Shown here: positions 26,627 through 35,442 of the stretch, piece after piece
Layout of the letters: each line of letters starts with the position of its first letter
Position numbering within the stretch: position 1 is the first letter of the stretch
DNA from: Bacillus sp. M6-12
Lineage (GTDB): Bacteria > Bacillota > Bacilli > Bacillales > DSM-1321
Length of the DNA stretch: 64,000 nucleotides
Reading direction: 5' to 3'
NCBI RefSeq assembly: GCF_002860285.1
Contig: NZ_PGVF01000009.1
Span: forward strand, 124,001 to 188,000
Notes under the pieces: generated by a model
What the model was told of the DNA's origin: nothing
The model's database searches: none
The model's input: the letters and a program-made list of their open reading frames with translations, nothing else
Translations under genes and position numbers: made by a program

Positions 26627-27103
26627 CATGCTGAACATCATGAACAATGCCCATGCCAGAATGAGCAAATGGGCTTTACAGCTGGTAAAAATAAAAGACA
26701 ATGAGGTTATTCTGGATATAGGCTGCGGCGGGGGAAAAGCGATACATGTTTTATTCATGCTAAATAGAGATGGGATAATAGTCGGCATTGTTTTTGGATT
26801 CTATCAAAGCAAATAAGGCAGCTGTTAAAAAAGGACAAGTACATAACCAGCAGGCAAGTGTTTCAGCTATACCAATTCCTGAAGCATCCTTTGATAAAAT
26901 AACAGCTTATCAGACCCATTATTTTTGGCTGGACTTAGAAAATTAAAAGATATTGGGTGCTTAGTAATCGTTGCAGAAAATTATAAAATCAACTATCATA
27001 TGAAGCTGTTTAAAAAGAGGGAAGAGGTGGAGCACCTGCTAAAAACCATCGGATTTGCAACTATGAATTTCTCGAAAACACTAAGAGGGGCTGGCTTTGT
27101 ATA
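26627..27103 (+). pseudogene. Decayed SAM-dependent methyltransferase
   Basis: The frame contains HARMSKWALQLVKIKDNEVI followed by LDIGCGGGKAI, the SAM-binding motif I of class I methyltransferases. After a shift of frame the C-terminal part appears as LRKLKDIGCLVIVAENYKI and LKTIGFATMNF. At least two frameshifts and several stops separate the pieces, so no complete enzyme is made. It follows directly on the truncated S51 fragment. Confidence 0.7.
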
Positions 27104-27148
27104 AAAGCTCGAAAATGATCCTGTTTCCTAAACATTCGATAATAAAAA

Positions 27149-27184
27149 AAGCAACCTGCTGCGAATCGCAAATTGCTTTTTCTA
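27149..27184 (-). terminator. Terminator after tRNA-Leu
   Basis: On the minus strand AAAAAGCAA pairs with TTGCTTTTT around an inner TGCG/CGCA stem, with a T-run after it, 11 bases past the tRNA 3' end. Confidence 0.7.
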
Positions 27185-27194
27185 TTTGTTTTGA

Positions 27195-27277
27195 TGCGGC
27201 TGAGAGGACTTGAACCTCCACGGGGTTGCCCCCACTAGAACCTGAATCTAGCGCGTCTGCCATTCCGCCACAACCGC
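27195..27277 (-). tRNA. tRNA-Leu (anticodon CAG)
   Basis: The 83-nt sequence folds as a class II (long variable arm) tRNA. Acceptor stem GCGGTTG/CAGCCGC, anticodon stem-loop CTAGATTCAGGTTCTAG with anticodon CAG, variable arm TGGGGGCAACCCCG, T-loop GGTTCAAGTCC. No CCA is encoded. It is a single tRNA, not in a cluster, and has its own terminator. Confidence 0.92.
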
Positions 27278-27381
27278 GAATATTGTATCAATGACATTAA
27301 AAATTATAACACAAAAGATGTAAAAACACAATCCTCTCTTCAAGTTGTCATAAGGGATTATCATCTGCCTTTACATACCAA

Positions 27382-27408
27382 AGGCCAGTCATGTGAACTG
27401 ACTGGCCT
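27382..27408. terminator. Inverted repeat after the ATP-grasp gene
   Basis: AGGCCAGTCA and TGACTGGCCT form a perfect 10-bp stem with a 7-base loop, 17 bases past the ATP-grasp stop. The T-run is poor in both directions, so termination is only likely. Confidence 0.5.
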
Positions 27409-27424
27409 GGTAAATTTATTACTA

Positions 27425-28660
27425 TTATTCTCTTGGATACAGACCATCCTTTGCCATTTCCATCAGCACACCCTCTACTTCAGGTGCGGAGTGTCCAAGT
27501 ATAAGGCCGATCACTTTAGATACCTGTTTTTCTTCAGGAAGGTAGGAGGCGTCTAAAAAGCTTAATGGCACAAACTGTTCCTGGTCCATATATTTTTCCA
27601 CTATAGGAACTAGGCGGTCAAAGCTTTGATTCCATTCGAGAGTACAGAGCCGCACGGTTTCTTTTCCATATGTTTTACGGATGTCATTATAAAGCAAAAG
27701 TCCGCATGTCGATCCGTTAAATCTTACGTTTAAATCAATAAAATAATATTGGTCATCGCGGATGAGCACATCGAAGCCTGCAATGCCGACATATCCTGTG
27801 GCGGCTATATTTTTCATTACTTCATAGCCGGTGTCAACAATATCTGTGATCGTTTCATCGATATCCACTGTAATCCAGCTGCCGCGGAAACATCCATCTT
27901 TATTGACAAGCTGGATGGATTTGCCCAGAAAGTGGATTTCACCCTTTTCGGTTACAGCATAATGAACAGAAATGTTTTGATCATATTGGATAAACTCTTC
28001 TACAATAATTTTTGATAAGTCACCAAAGGTTTCATCAATTTCATAAAGCTGCTTATCCTCTTGTACGAGCAAAACGCCACAGCCGCCTGAAGTAGGCCGT
28101 CCATCTCCTGTTTTTAAAACGATCGGGAGCGTCGGCTTTTCTTCAAGAATTTGTTCTAAACTCATCATTCTCCTTGGGGGAACGTGCTGGGGAGGAACAA
28201 GCTCAGGAATACTGCGCTTATCACATAAATAGGCCAGAACCTCCGGTTTAACCCAGGATGTTTCAGGAGATACCTTATCCGCAGGATGCGGATACTGGAA
28301 AATAAGCTTTTTATTTTGAAGAGCAAGATAATTGAGAACATCAATATATTCAGCATCATTTCGATAGGTATAACGAACTGGAGGTACGTGCAGTCCGGCT
28401 TTTCGAAGCAGCGCTAACGCCGGTTCTGTGGCTGTTCCTTCATGGCAAACGACAGGAACATCTCCGACAGCACTAATTTCCCTGCCAGTCAAGGCTTCCA
28501 GGCTTAGCAGATCACTAGAAAAATGCTGATAATCTTCTGCGTACAGCTTTGGAGTGTAAGCGAAATCCTTTCCATATATATCTGTTATGGAATGTGAAGG
28601 ACGAATAGTGACATTTTGCTGATCATCTAAAACTTGAATTGGAAATGCTGCTTCCCCCAT
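27425..28660 (-). CDS. ATP-grasp domain ligase, substrate unknown
   Basis: A 411-residue protein. The N-terminal 140 residues resemble a pre-ATP-grasp alpha/beta domain (VPVVCHEGTATEPALALLRK). The ATP-grasp domain follows: LPIVLKTGDGRPTSGGCGV carries the P-loop-like glycine/lysine element, IIVEEFIQYDQNISVHYAV the second strand, and GFDVLIRDDQYYFIDLNVRF the metal-binding Asp/Asn site (DLNVR). Such enzymes join carboxylates to amines using ATP. Layout resembles PGM1-like peptide ligases, but this is tentative. GGGAGG precedes the ATG. No partner biosynthesis gene is next to it. Confidence 0.7.
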   Translation of the reverse strand: MGEAAFPIQVLDDQQNVTIRPSHSITDIYGKDFAYTPKLYAEDYQHFSSDLLSLEALTGREISAVGDVPVVCHEGTATEPALALLRKAGLHVPPVRYTYRNDAEYIDVLNYLALQNKKLIFQYPHPADKVSPETSWVKPEVLAYLCDKRSIPELVPPQHVPPRRMMSLEQILEEKPTLPIVLKTGDGRPTSGGCGVLLVQEDKQLYEIDETFGDLSKIIVEEFIQYDQNISVHYAVTEKGEIHFLGKSIQLVNKDGCFRGSWITVDIDETITDIVDTGYEVMKNIAATGYVGIAGFDVLIRDDQYYFIDLNVRFNGSTCGLLLYNDIRKTYGKETVRLCTLEWNQSFDRLVPIVEKYMDQEQFVPLSFLDASYLPEEKQVSKVIGLILGHSAPEVEGVLMEMAKDGLYPRE

Positions 28661-29026
28661 ACTAATACCTCCCTAAAAAAATAATTTAAAAAACGGGTGC
28701 CTTGAATAAATAATAGACACCCTGTTTCAGCCAAATTTGTTTTTGTAAAAATCATAGGGATATTTATAGATATAGTATATTTATAGACAAAATTCTGTGG
28801 TTTCAAACCCGAAATGGTTAAATAAATACACATTTCAGGAGGAAATATAAGGGAAAGATTGAAATTCAAAAAAGAGATTCATAGAGTGTTGGCTGGGGTC
28901 TATTCACCTAAAGGGAAGGTAAGAGGGAGGCAGCAAGTAACGTAAAATAATGGATTTGAGGGTGGAAAAGCATGTATATTATTTATCCAATCCCCCATAT
29001 TACCTTGAGGGATTGGATATTTGGAA
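28661..29026. other. Intergenic region with a hairpin
   Basis: No gene. Near the right end ATCCAATCCC (28985-28994) and GGGATTGGAT (29009-29018) form a 10-bp stem just past the VOC gene stop on the minus strand; a T-run is present only on the plus side. Promoters for the ATP-grasp gene presumably lie here but none is clear. Confidence 0.45.
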
Positions 29027-29377
29027 TTATTTTTTTTGAATAAGCCCGAAACCAATACCGACGGGGTCTACCAGGTATGCAAGATAAAATTCATCAAACT
29101 CCATTTTATCTCTAACAATCATGGCACCATGGTGTTTAGCCTTAGAAATAGCCTCATCGATTGAATCGACTTCCAGTTGAATACGGGTTCCATGCGGATA
29201 ATCATTTGGTCCTTTTCCGATTCCGCCGTTTATTCCATGTTTTTCGTTTTCTCCGGTTGTAACAGCCCAATAATCCCAATGTGGTTCAGCAATTCCCCAG
29301 CCAAAAACTGCAGAATAAAATTCCGCCGCTTTCTCAGGATCTTGGCTGCTTAATTCAAAGCCAATAACTCTGGCCAT
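29027..29377 (-). CDS. VOC-family (glyoxalase-like) protein
   Basis: A 116-residue single VOC domain: VIGFELSSQDPEKAAEFYSA at the start, VFGWGI, IQLEVDSIDEAISKAKHHGA, and the closing DPVGIGFGLIQ. This matches small glyoxalase/dioxygenase-superfamily proteins of unknown substrate. AAAGGAGG is seven bases upstream of the ATG. It stands alone on the minus strand, divergent from the lipoprotein gene at 29603. Confidence 0.8.
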   Translation of the reverse strand: MARVIGFELSSQDPEKAAEFYSAVFGWGIAEPHWDYWAVTTGENEKHGINGGIGKGPNDYPHGTRIQLEVDSIDEAISKAKHHGAMIVRDKMEFDEFYLAYLVDPVGIGFGLIQKK

Positions 29378-29602
29378 TGTAATCTCCTCCTTTCATGTAA
29401 CTATTTTAAAAATTCCACAATGATTGAAAAATACCTCCAACATTTAGTGCTTTCCAGGCTAAGATTTTATAGTATATACAAAGTGTATTATCTTTTTAAA
29501 TCCATTCCTTCCATTTTTCTGATTAGCCCCTATTCAGATGGGTATAATTTTGATATCCAGAAATATAGTCATCAGATAAAAAAGGAGGATGGCATTACTA
29601 AA

Positions 29603-30190
29603 ATGAAAAAAATTAAATTTACTGCCGCAGTATTGATGATTATGCTTGGACTGGCAGCATGCTCACCGGATGAGGAGAAAATCGTAAATGAAGGAGACAA
29701 ACATAACCCTTCCACGGAGAAAATCAAAGCAAAGTCTGAAGAGGAACCGAAGGATAACAAACAAATTACCGAAAAAGGCGGATTGGGTGATACAAGATCA
29801 GCAATAGAAACAGCATATGGAGAAAACAAGGGCGATGCAGAAATAGCCCGATTTCAAGATGACTTTCTGATTGTCACGTTTGAGAATCACCGTGCCGTTA
29901 ACGTCCAGCTTCAATATGAATCAAAAAGTGATAAACGGCCAAGTGAAGAGGAGGTTCTTTCCTATATTAAGGAACGAATTCCGAAGGATTCGCAGGAAGT
30001 GGACAGATATAAGGATGAAAAAAATGCTTCACAGGAAATTATTGAATATGAGAGTGATATTCTGGAAAAGGAAGCAAGTGAGTACAGCTTCAGGCAAGAT
30101 GAACCTGGTAAGTTTACTGTAACGCTTGAAAGAGATGATGAGGGAATCGTTCTTGCAACAATGGCACTTGGCAGAGGGAATATAGAGTAA
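29603..30190 (+). CDS. Lipoprotein, unknown function
   Basis: A 195-residue protein with a lipoprotein signal (LMIMLGLAAC, Cys20) and a Lys/Glu-rich linker, then a mixed alpha/beta part of about 120 residues with the motif NKGDAEIARFQDDFLIVTFE. No family recognised. AAAGGAGG lies about 14 bases before ATG 29603, somewhat long; the open frame extends 61 codons further upstream but without a signal peptide pattern there. It converges on the RsbR gene across a shared terminator. Confidence 0.65.
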   Translation: MKKIKFTAAVLMIMLGLAACSPDEEKIVNEGDKHNPSTEKIKAKSEEEPKDNKQITEKGGLGDTRSAIETAYGENKGDAEIARFQDDFLIVTFENHRAVNVQLQYESKSDKRPSEEEVLSYIKERIPKDSQEVDRYKDEKNASQEIIEYESDILEKEASEYSFRQDEPGKFTVTLERDDEGIVLATMALGRGNIE

Positions 30191-30236
30191 CTAAGATAAA
30201 CCGCATACCTTTCATGGTATACGGTTTATCTTAGTT
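30189..30236. terminator. Bidirectional terminator between convergent genes
   Basis: Two 21-bp arms (30189-30209 and 30216-30236) are complementary except for one position and enclose TTTCAT. The arms begin AACTAAGATAAACCG and end with its complement. They separate the lipoprotein gene (+) and RsbR gene (-). Confidence 0.8.
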
Positions 30237-30252
30237 ATTTAGCAGAGTTGTT

Positions 30253-31077
30253 TTATCTGGAAACGAGGAAATCCTCCAGCGCCTGCTGCAGGCTGGCTTT
30301 TGTTAAAGCTTTATTTTCAAACGACAATCCCAATCTTGTAATTTTTCGTACCAATTCAGGACGAAGCCCCGTGATGACACACTCACAGCCCATCATATTA
30401 GCTCCATCGATAATCTTCATCATATGGTCAATGACTTCTGTTTCCATTTGGGCAATGCCGGAAAGGTCCATAATTAATGATTGTATCCTCAGCCTTCCAA
30501 TTTCCATTAAAGTTTTTTCTTCAATCGTATGTACCCGTATCATATCAATTTCCCCGATCAGCGGAAGAACGCATATTTTTTGGGTAATCGGTATAACGGG
30601 AACAGACAGATTTTCAACCAGCTGCCGCTGCGCTTCGATTAATTGGTCTTTATAATCTGAATAACTCAGGAAAAAGACGTTTAGAAACTGGTCGATCCGG
30701 TCGTTTACTTGTCTTTCAAGCTGGTAGAAAAACTCAAAGGGATGTTGAAACTCTTTATTTTCATCATAAATCTTTAAAAATCGCCACAGCGTTCTGCGGA
30801 TTGCCTGGACCCATTCCAGCTTGAATGCTAACGTTAAGTTATGAGAAGCCCAGGAAATACCCTCCACTCTTGCAAAGTCTTCCAATTGACCCTTTTCTTC
30901 GCCAATAGTAAACATGACCAGCTTGTGGGCGTTTTCCAGAAGGTTAATATTTCCGATCACAAGGATATCATTTATCTTTGTCCGTACATTAACAGCTTCC
31001 CTTAATAGTTCCTCTTGAAATTTCATTCTTGTTTCTTCGAAATACTCTATATATTCCTTATCCATGACTAATTTCAC
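30253..31077 (-). CDS. RsbR-type stressosome protein (STAS domain)
   Basis: A 274-residue protein with a non-haem globin-like N-terminal sensor half (about 1-150) and a C-terminal STAS domain (about 160-270): VPVIPITQKICVLPLIGEID, IMDLSGIAQMETEVIDHM and CVITGLRPELVRKIT. RsbR paralogues build the stressosome with RsbS and release RsbT to activate SigB. GTG start at 31075-31077 with AGGAG nine bases upstream. The central core genes rsbS/rsbT/rsbU are not in the window. A second paralogue lies at 32092. Confidence 0.85.
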   Translation of the reverse strand: MKLVMDKEYIEYFEETRMKFQEELLREAVNVRTKINDILVIGNINLLENAHKLVMFTIGEEKGQLEDFARVEGISWASHNLTLAFKLEWVQAIRRTLWRFLKIYDENKEFQHPFEFFYQLERQVNDRIDQFLNVFFLSYSDYKDQLIEAQRQLVENLSVPVIPITQKICVLPLIGEIDMIRVHTIEEKTLMEIGRLRIQSLIMDLSGIAQMETEVIDHMMKIIDGANMMGCECVITGLRPELVRKITRLGLSFENKALTKASLQQALEDFLVSR

Positions 31078-31539
31078 AATTATTCACTCCTATTTAATAT
31101 AGATAGAAATAGTTATATATAGCTATTGTAGCAGTTTTGTTTACAACATGACCATAGGGAAAAAGAAGTTTGTAAGTATACTCGTTTTGTGGAGAAGTAT
31201 AACAAAAAAACTCCCGATTTTAAAACGAGGAGCACTCTTTCTATTTAAATTAATTTCTGTATAGTTTAGAAGTTAGTTTTTCTAAAACAATATTATTGGG
31301 GAAATAATGGAGCTTAATGGCTGAAACTTTTGGACAAGCCCTTATTCATACTTTTTCCTTACACGCTATGAGCAGATTTGCCCTTAAAGAGTGTAGAAAA
31401 ACTTTTTGTCCAATAATTTAATGAATTATCTGATATTTTCATATTTATTCCATTCTTTATGTGTTAAACTGATGATAAAGTACATTATCTGGGGCAATTC
31501 GACTTTACTTAGTCAACCCTTTAAAAGGGAGGAATGAAC
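31078..31539. other. Intergenic region upstream of the RsbR and cREC genes
   Basis: No gene. On the minus strand a hairpin at 31204-31233 (CTCC...GGAG around TTTTAAAA) is followed by seven T; it lies 127 bases before the RsbR start and could act as a leader terminator. I see no good SigB (GTTTAA/GGGTAT) pair. Confidence 0.4.
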
Positions 31540-31911
31540 TTGGAGAAGATTAGTGTTTTCCTGGATGATTATCGGGATCCGCCGGAAGGATATGTTCTCG
31601 CATTAACAATTGACGATTGTATTCATTTGTTGAATAATTTTCAAATTGAACACCTTTCCCTGGACCACGATTTAGTAGATAAATATAGAAATGGATCCTT
31701 GCTTGTTCAAATTATGGTAAGAGAAAAGCTGTTTGCCAATCGCATTACTATTCATTCTGCCAATTCAGTCAGCGGTAAGGCCATGTATACTTATTTGCTG
31801 GAAGCTCAAAAAGATTCTTTAATGTCAAATCAAATTATCTTATCCCATAGACCTTTGCCCCTACATTACTTTCCTCCACGGGTTCTGCAACATTATCTGG
31901 ACATCATGTAA
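31540..31911 (+). CDS. cREC: cyclic-phosphate processing receiver-like domain protein
   Basis: A 123-residue receiver-fold protein. It opens with ISVFLDDYRDPPEGYV (acidic pocket Asp-Asp), continues with LSLDHDL (second acidic motif), and has TIHSANSVSGKAMY (the conserved Ser-Ala-Asn after strand 4). This is the cREC pattern, a receiver-like domain proposed to process cyclic phosphates; biochemical evidence is limited. GGGAGG is seven bases from TTG 31540; an ATG two codons earlier is too close to it. It sits between two RsbR paralogues. Confidence 0.65.
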   Translation: MEKISVFLDDYRDPPEGYVLALTIDDCIHLLNNFQIEHLSLDHDLVDKYRNGSLLVQIMVREKLFANRITIHSANSVSGKAMYTYLLEAQKDSLMSNQIILSHRPLPLHYFPPRVLQHYLDIM

Positions 31912-32091
31912 ACTCTTCTTATATTATCCTATTTCTTTCCGCTATGGCTCGAACGGTCGATAATCAGATTAATTACCTTCTGATTTCCCAAAAATTTCTT
32001 CGGAATTCTTAAACCAGTTATTTCCTTATACAACAGTATGAAGATATAATATAACTGTTTAGGGTAATTTTTTTGAGGAGGAAGACCGCCA

Positions 32092-32919
32092 TTGAATACA
32101 TCGATTAATACTCCGCTTAGAGCTATATCCAGTAAAGTAATCAGCCAAAAAGAAGAGCTGGCCCACCAAAGATTTCTTGCTGATCATAATAGTTATTCAG
32201 GTAAGGCTGATGCTGTCTTGCGTAAATGGAGAGAGAATCTTATTTACATCTTTGCTAATTCAATCTTTGATAATTTGGAAGAAACGTACAGTACATTAAA
32301 AGAATGGGGTTCAGAAGGGGTTAATTTATTAGTAAATCTGGATCTGCCTTTAGACGTGGCAATTGAAGAAATTCGTTTTTACCGAAATACTATTGGAGAA
32401 ATAATAAAAGATGAATCGATAAATTATAAGTTTTCCCTTCAGGAATTTTATGAAATTATTACCCGTTTTGATTCGATTGTTGATCGCGCTGTACATTGGC
32501 TTAGTTTATCTTATTCGAAAACATACGCTGCACGAATGTATGCCGCAGAAATAACAGCTTTAGAGCTTTCTATACCAATAGTCAGAGTTACAGAAGAAAT
32601 AGGTATTATTCCTTTAGTTGGTGACCTTGATACGAAAAGATCCCAGGAGCTGATGGAAAAGGCACTTCAAAATGGAACTGAATTAGGTTTAAGCCATCTC
32701 ATTATTGACTTATCTGGGGTTCCTATTATTGACACTATGGTAGCTAATTATATTTTTCAAGTAATTGAAGCACTTAAGCTAGTTGGGATACAAGTGATAT
32801 TAACCGGCATTCGGCCTGAAATTGCTCAAACCATGGTCAATCTGGGAATAAATCTGGGTGATATTTCAACCTTTGGAAGCCTTCATCAAGCGGTTAGAAA
32901 CATCCAAAATAAAATGTAG
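32092..32919 (+). CDS. RsbR-type stressosome protein (STAS domain)
   Basis: A 275-residue RsbR paralogue. Residues 1-160 form the helical globin-like sensor half. The STAS domain follows: LSIPIVRVTEEIGIIPLVGD, IIDLSGVPIIDTMVANYIFQ (with the Thr next to the conserved DT position that RsbT-type kinases phosphorylate) and ILTGIRPEIAQTMV. TTG start with GAGGAGG upstream. A short hairpin (CATCCT/AGGATG at 32930-32947) follows the stop. With the gene at 30253 it shows that this genome carries several stressosome sensor variants. Confidence 0.85.
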   Translation: MNTSINTPLRAISSKVISQKEELAHQRFLADHNSYSGKADAVLRKWRENLIYIFANSIFDNLEETYSTLKEWGSEGVNLLVNLDLPLDVAIEEIRFYRNTIGEIIKDESINYKFSLQEFYEIITRFDSIVDRAVHWLSLSYSKTYAARMYAAEITALELSIPIVRVTEEIGIIPLVGDLDTKRSQELMEKALQNGTELGLSHLIIDLSGVPIIDTMVANYIFQVIEALKLVGIQVILTGIRPEIAQTMVNLGINLGDISTFGSLHQAVRNIQNKM

Positions 32920-33166
32920 CCTCCCAAGGCATCCTTTATTGAGGATGTATTTATGGTCAAAAGTTAATAGGATAAAAATAAGCAGGTGCTTGATCAATAG
33001 AGACAGTCTAGTGATGATTTATTTTGCAGTGGCAACGTTTAGGAATAGTCGCCGAAGCAATATTCGTTATTAAGTGCTGGCAAAAATATAGTTACTAAAA
33101 GCCGAAAGCAGAGGCTGTATTGGAAGATTAATTGAAGAATGCTAAAGAAAATGGATGGTTCGGGGC

Positions 33167-34207
33167 ATGAGTAAAATAGATATAAACATTATGGAATCAA
33201 TTGAAAAAGCTATTGAGAATGTAGAGTTTTCGGGTATTGCTTTTGTTAAAGAAGGAACTGAAGTGATATATGAAGGGGCGGCAGGTTTTGCCGACAGGAC
33301 TGAGGCACGGCTGAATAGGGTGAATACCCGTTTTGGGATCGCTTCGGGGTGCAAGCTGTTCACAGCCATTGCTATTTGCCAGCTTGCAGAAAAGGGCATC
33401 ATTTCATTTAATATGAGACTCAAGGATTGTCTCGATACCGAGTTTCCATATTTTAATGAAACTGTAACCATTCATCATTTGTTAACCCACACCTCTGGAA
33501 TTCCAGATTATTTTGATGAAGACGTGATGGATGATTTTGAAGAAATTTGGAAAAATACACCGATGTATTTAGTAAGGAAGACAGCAGACTTTCTTCCATT
33601 ATTTCAAAATGGAATAATGAAATTCTCACCCGGAGAAAAGTTTCATTATAATAATGCCGCATTCATTGTTTTAGGATTGATCGTGGAAAAGCATTCGGGA
33701 CTTTCTTTTACTGATTATGTGGGAACGAATATATTCGAACCCTGTAAAATGAACGATTCAGGCTACTTCTCATTAGATCAGCTTCCTAAAAACACAGCAA
33801 ATGGATATATTGACAATGAGGATGGTGCCTGGAAAACAAATGCCTACTCGATTCCTATTATTGGAGGACCGGATGGCGGTGCCTATATCACTGCTAATGA
33901 TATCAATAAGCTTTGGGAAGCATTATTTAGTAATGTGCTATTATCTAAAAAATATACAGATATTCTGCTCAGACCCCATGTTCAGGTAAAAGATGGGGTT
34001 TACTACGGATATGGCGTCTGGATGAATAAAAAAGAAAATAATTTTTTAAAATATCATATAATGGGCTATGATCCTGGCGTCAGCTTTCATTCTGCTGTAT
34101 ATCCTGAGCGGGATCTGAAAGTTACAATAGCATCCAATAAATCATCAGGTGCATTTCAAATAATGAAAGCTATTGAAGATACTTTTGAGCAAAAAAAGTT
34201 AGGTTGA
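33167..34207 (+). CDS. Beta-lactamase-family serine hydrolase
   Basis: A 346-residue protein of the class C beta-lactamase/penicillin-binding-protein 4* fold. SxxK is present as SGCK (in FGIASGCKLFTAIA), YxN as YNN (FHYNNAAFIVLG), and the third motif region around GYDPGVSFHSAVYP. HHLLTHTSGIPDYF is the typical loop of this family. No signal peptide, so likely cytoplasmic; members include esterases and D-amino peptidases. The start at 33167 is chosen since the 33155 ATG has no better ribosome site; both are weak. A terminator follows directly. Confidence 0.8.
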   Translation: MSKIDINIMESIEKAIENVEFSGIAFVKEGTEVIYEGAAGFADRTEARLNRVNTRFGIASGCKLFTAIAICQLAEKGIISFNMRLKDCLDTEFPYFNETVTIHHLLTHTSGIPDYFDEDVMDDFEEIWKNTPMYLVRKTADFLPLFQNGIMKFSPGEKFHYNNAAFIVLGLIVEKHSGLSFTDYVGTNIFEPCKMNDSGYFSLDQLPKNTANGYIDNEDGAWKTNAYSIPIIGGPDGGAYITANDINKLWEALFSNVLLSKKYTDILLRPHVQVKDGVYYGYGVWMNKKENNFLKYHIMGYDPGVSFHSAVYPERDLKVTIASNKSSGAFQIMKAIEDTFEQKKLG

Positions 34208-34234
34208 AAACCGCCTCCCATGGCGGTTTTTTTT
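34207..34234 (+). terminator. Intrinsic terminator
   Basis: AAAACCGCC / GGCGGTTTT stem with a 6-base loop and T8 tail, overlapping the stop codon region. Confidence 0.85.
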
Positions 34235-34347
34235 ATAAGGACAAAAGTATGAAGTTTATTTTTAGAATTTTGGGATTATTCAACTAAAAAAAATAAATAA
34301 ATAGGGAGATTAGGGTATATACTAGTGCTATGGAGGTGAATTACCAT

Positions 34348-34494
34348 ATGGATGGAAAACCAATTCATTATGATGGAAGTACCCAGAACTACGAAGCCTC
34401 AGGAAGTGAAACAAATGTAAAAGAATTTGTGTTAACAGATGAAATGAGAAAAAGCATAGGCGGAAATCCTTACACTTTTGAAAAAATTGATTAA
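34348..34494 (+). CDS. Small hydrophilic protein
   Basis: A 48-residue acidic, soluble protein (MDGKPIHYDGSTQNYEASGS at the start) with GGAGG nine to ten bases before the ATG and a terminator just after. Too short for length-filtered gene calling. No family recognised. Confidence 0.6.
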   Translation: MDGKPIHYDGSTQNYEASGSETNVKEFVLTDEMRKSIGGNPYTFEKID

Positions 34495-34503
34495 ACTCTA
34501 CTG

Positions 34504-34540
34504 AAAAAGGGTTGTCTTAACTAAGACAAATCCTTTTTTT
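34504..34540 (+). terminator. Intrinsic terminator
   Basis: AAAAAGGGTTGTCTTA and TAAGACAAATCCTTTTT pair with one mismatch, followed by T residues. Confidence 0.75.
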
Positions 34541-34769
34541 ATTGTAAATGTGTATGAAATTGTCATATTGCATTGCTGAATTTCATCCTTTTCTCATGCT
34601 GAAAAAATAATGCACTCTTTCAGATGAATGGGAAAAAATAAAAAAATTAGGAATGTTTATTGAAAAGATGGGTAAACGAGAAGAAAATTATTTATTACAT
34701 AATGAAATTTTTTTTGTTGCACAAACTAAGATAGGAAACCGAGATGAAAAAGGAAAGGAAAGATAGAAA

Positions 34770-35405
34770 ATGACCAGGTTACTTTACATTACAGCACATC
34801 CGCATGATGATACACAGTCCTTTAGTATGGCAGCCGGTAAGGCATTTATTGACACATACAAGGAGAAAAATCAAGATCATGAAATCGTTAATGTTGATTT
34901 ATACAAAGAAAATATTCCTGCTATAGATGTAGATGTTTTCAGCGGCTGGGGAAAACTTCGTTCCGGTCAGGATTTTGAATCGCTTTCTGGAGAAGAGAAG
35001 GCAAAAGTTAGCCGATTGTCTGAGCTGTGTGAGCAATTTATTGCAGCAGATAAATATGTATTTGTTACTCCATTATGGAATTTCTCCTTCCCGCCAGTCA
35101 TGAAAGCATATATTGATGCGGTTGCGGTTGCAGGTAAAACATTTAAGTACACAGAACAGGGGCCTGTAGGTCTGTTAACCGATAAAAAGGGACTGCATAT
35201 TCAAGCTCGCGGCGGAATTTACTCAGAAGGTCCAGCAGCTGAAATGGAGATGGGCCACCGTTACCTCAATATCATCATGCAATTTTTTGGAGTTCCTTCA
35301 TTTGAAGGTTTATTTATCGAAGGACATGCAGCAATGCCTGATAAAGCGCAGGAAATTAAAGAAAACGGAATTGCACGGGCAAAGGATATGGCCCAAACAT
35401 TTTAA
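34770..35405 (+). CDS. azoR: FMN-dependent NADH:quinone oxidoreductase / azoreductase
   Basis: A 211-residue flavodoxin-like enzyme of the AzoR/AcpD family. FMN phosphate loop region [12 protein letters not shown] (7-20), the [19 protein letters not shown] motif, and [13 protein letters not shown] that contacts FMN are all present. It uses NADH to reduce quinones and azo dyes, usually in response to thiol or electrophile stress. Genes of this kind in B. subtilis (azoR1/2) are controlled by MhqR/AzoR-type regulators; none is adjacent here. A strong terminator follows. Confidence 0.9.
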   Translation: MTRLLYITAHPHDDTQSFSMAAGKAFIDTYKEKNQDHEIVNVDLYKENIPAIDVDVFSGWGKLRSGQDFESLSGEEKAKVSRLSELCEQFIAADKYVFVTPLWNFSFPPVMKAYIDAVAVAGKTFKYTEQGPVGLLTDKKGLHIQARGGIYSEGPAAEMEMGHRYLNIIMQFFGVPSFEGLFIEGHAAMPDKAQEIKENGIARAKDMAQTF

Positions 35406-35410
35406 TTTGA

Positions 35411-35442
35411 AAGGGCACGGTGCAGTATCCGTGCCCTTTTTT
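35411..35442 (+). terminator. Intrinsic terminator after azoR
   Basis: AAGGGCACGG / CCGTGCCCTT perfect 10-bp stem with a T tail. Confidence 0.85.

Noticed and set aside
27081..27263. Minus-strand 60-codon open frame
   Set aside because: It lies almost wholly inside the tRNA-Leu gene, so it is a shadow of that RNA.
32040..32075. GTTTAGGGTAAT considered as a SigB promoter for the RsbR paralogue
   Set aside because: The -10-like GGGTAA has no GTTTAA at 12-15 bases upstream.
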